From positions 310,001-374,000 of the forward strand of contig NZ_FMVC01000001.1 of assembly GCF_900101855.1 (NCBI RefSeq): 64,000 nucleotides of DNA. The letters are read 5' to 3'. Position numbers and translations under genes: made by a program. Position 1 is the stretch's first letter; every line of letters starts with the position of its first letter. The notes below the pieces were generated by a model. It did not search any database, was not told where the DNA came from, and worked only from the letters and a program-made list of their open reading frames with translations. This document shows positions 63,200-64,000 of the stretch, piece after piece. This DNA is from Flavobacterium anhuiense. Lineage in GTDB: Bacteria > Bacteroidota > Bacteroidia > Flavobacteriales > Flavobacteriaceae.

Positions 63200-63272
63200 T
63201 TATAAACTTTGCAATAGGCTTCTTATATAACCCAAATACCTTTATAAAATGATCAAAATCAAATCAGAAAAA

Positions 63273-63704
63273 ATGAAAACAACAAAACTCATTCTGGCTT
63301 CGCTTTTTGCGGCAATTGCTTTTACAGGCTGCAGTAACGACGACTCAGAACAAGAACAAGCCATTCCTAAGATTGACAAAGTAGAACTAGGTCTTAGCAA
63401 CAGCGAAACAGCAACTATTGGCGCAGATTTCCATTTTAATGCAGAAGTGACTGCCGCTGATAAAATCGAAAATGTGCAGGTAAAAATTGTGCAAAAAAAC
63501 ACCGAAACATATTCTAAAGTCTGGTCACACGAAATTACTTGGACACAATATGCGGGCGCAAAAAATGCAACGGTTCACAAACATTTTGACATTCCAGAAG
63601 ATGCCGCAGAAGGAAAATACGACTTCATCATTATCGTAAACGATCAAAACGGAAGTAAGCTGGAAGTGAAGAAAAACCTAACGATTGTAAATCAAAAAAT
63701 ATGA
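63273..63704 (+). CDS. DUF4625-like lipoprotein
   Basis: The ATG at 63273 gives 143 residues; an in-frame ATG 24 bases upstream would spoil the signal. Lipobox LFAAIAFTGC, Cys about 19, followed by SNDDSEQE, an acidic stretch of the kind used for surface export in Flavobacteria. The body is an immunoglobulin-like beta sandwich (IDKVELGLSNSETATIGADF, FHFNAEVTAAD, HKHFDIPEDAAEGKYDFIII) as in DUF4625. Overlaps the next gene by four bases. Role in metal uptake is inferred from context. Confidence 0.82.
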   Translation: MKTTKLILASLFAAIAFTGCSNDDSEQEQAIPKIDKVELGLSNSETATIGADFHFNAEVTAADKIENVQVKIVQKNTETYSKVWSHEITWTQYAGAKNATVHKHFDIPEDAAEGKYDFIIIVNDQNGSKLEVKKNLTIVNQKI

Positions 63705-64000
63705 AAAAACTAAAGCTTCTTTTAGGTGTTTTGACACTTGCCTTTATAACATCTTGTTCAAGCGATAATGCCGAAATCGACACCGAATATCCTGTGATTG
63801 ACATCACTGGGGCAAATGCTTTTCCTATTCAATGCAGCACGATTGAACGCGGAAAGACCTTTACTTTCAAAGCCACTTTTAATGATAATGTCGAATTGGG
63901 TTCTTACAGTTTGGACATTCACCACAATTTCGACCATCATACGCATAGTACAGAAGTAAATACCTGCGAAACCGAAGCTGTAAAAAGCCCTGTAAAACCT
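63701..64000 (+). CDS. DUF4625-like lipoprotein (partial)
   Basis: The gene begins at ATG 63701, overlapping the previous stop, and is cut at the window edge after 100 codons. Lipobox LTLAFITSC, Cys about 19, followed by SSDNAEIDTE. It has the same beta-sandwich start (PVIDITGANAFPIQ, KTFTFKATFNDNVELGSYSL) and then a His cluster, HHNFDHHTHS, suited to binding zinc or copper. It is a diverged tandem relative of the preceding gene. Confidence 0.82.
   Translation, partial: MKKLKLLLGVLTLAFITSCSSDNAEIDTEYPVIDITGANAFPIQCSTIERGKTFTFKATFNDNVELGSYSLDIHHNFDHHTHSTEVNTCETEAVKSPVKP

Larger units (their letters stand above)
62808..63272. other. Gap with tandem hexamers and hairpin array
   Basis: 465 bases holding the ATTGAT hexamer array (62921-62970) and three 51-base-spaced hairpins (63085-63199). 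No gene found. It separates the small protein from the DUF4625 lipoproteins. Confidence 0.7.

Overview
The window looks like a chromosomal segment of a Flavobacterium species, or a close relative in Bacteroidota. The DNA is AT-rich. There is a SusC-type TonB-linked receptor gene and many TonB-linked proteins. Promoter -7 boxes fit the Bacteroidota form TAnnTTTG (for example TATCTTTG), and start sites lack obvious Shine-Dalgarno sequences. Nearly all genes are ordinary chromosomal genes. No phage, insertion sequence or CRISPR array was seen. The accessory material is mostly small palindromic repeats between genes, some of which have entered reading frames.

Layout. (1) 1-12896 is a starch/maltose locus: a partial susC-like gene on the minus strand, then a plus-strand LacI-type regulator, sugar MFS permease, beta-phosphoglucomutase, GH65 maltose phosphorylase, GH97 alpha-glucosidase and two GH13 amylases. 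Together they would cut alpha-glucans, import maltose and split it with phosphate to glucose plus glucose-6-phosphate. (2) 13012-18386 holds housekeeping and small metabolic genes (GDPD, HI0933-like flavoprotein, HAD phosphatase, Crp-like regulator, MBL hydrolase, TspO). (3) 18639-23879 is an isoprenoid/lipid cluster (mvaD, mevalonate-kinase-like GHMP kinase, DUF502, UbiA prenyltransferase, RluB-type pseudouridine synthase). It is interrupted by a small four-helix-bundle gene flanked by palindromes. (4) 23943-34149 has DUF937, DUF456, a flippase-like/GT2 pair, ruvC, hemW, a cyclase and small proteins. (5) 34389-38334 pairs a TonB-dependent receptor with a beta-propeller phytase lipoprotein, followed by convergent pckA. 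(6) 40366-46615 has DUF423, a saccharopine-dehydrogenase-like gene and a minus-strand cluster with a BlaI-like repressor and an M56 membrane peptidase whose C-terminus is a TonB-type domain. (7) 46849-52117 has an M20 dipeptidase, tRNA-Leu, two hypothetical genes, a gluzincin-like protein and a HAD hydrolase among repeats. (8) 52420-57725 is an AraC/TolC/HlyD/MFS tripartite efflux set. (9) 57909-62304 has two near-identical tRNA-Asp units, DUF58 and an M1 aminopeptidase. (10) 62366-64000 starts a probable metal-responsive locus: two matching operators, a small CxxC/His protein and two DUF4625-like lipoproteins, the last cut by the window end.

The points most worth a second look are the metal-type locus at the right edge, the M56-TonB/BlaI/DUF6624 cluster, the four-helix-bundle cassette inside the mevalonate cluster, the phytate receptor/enzyme pair, and one short repeat found in frame inside three unrelated genes. 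All functional assignments come from reading motifs by eye; no database search was run.
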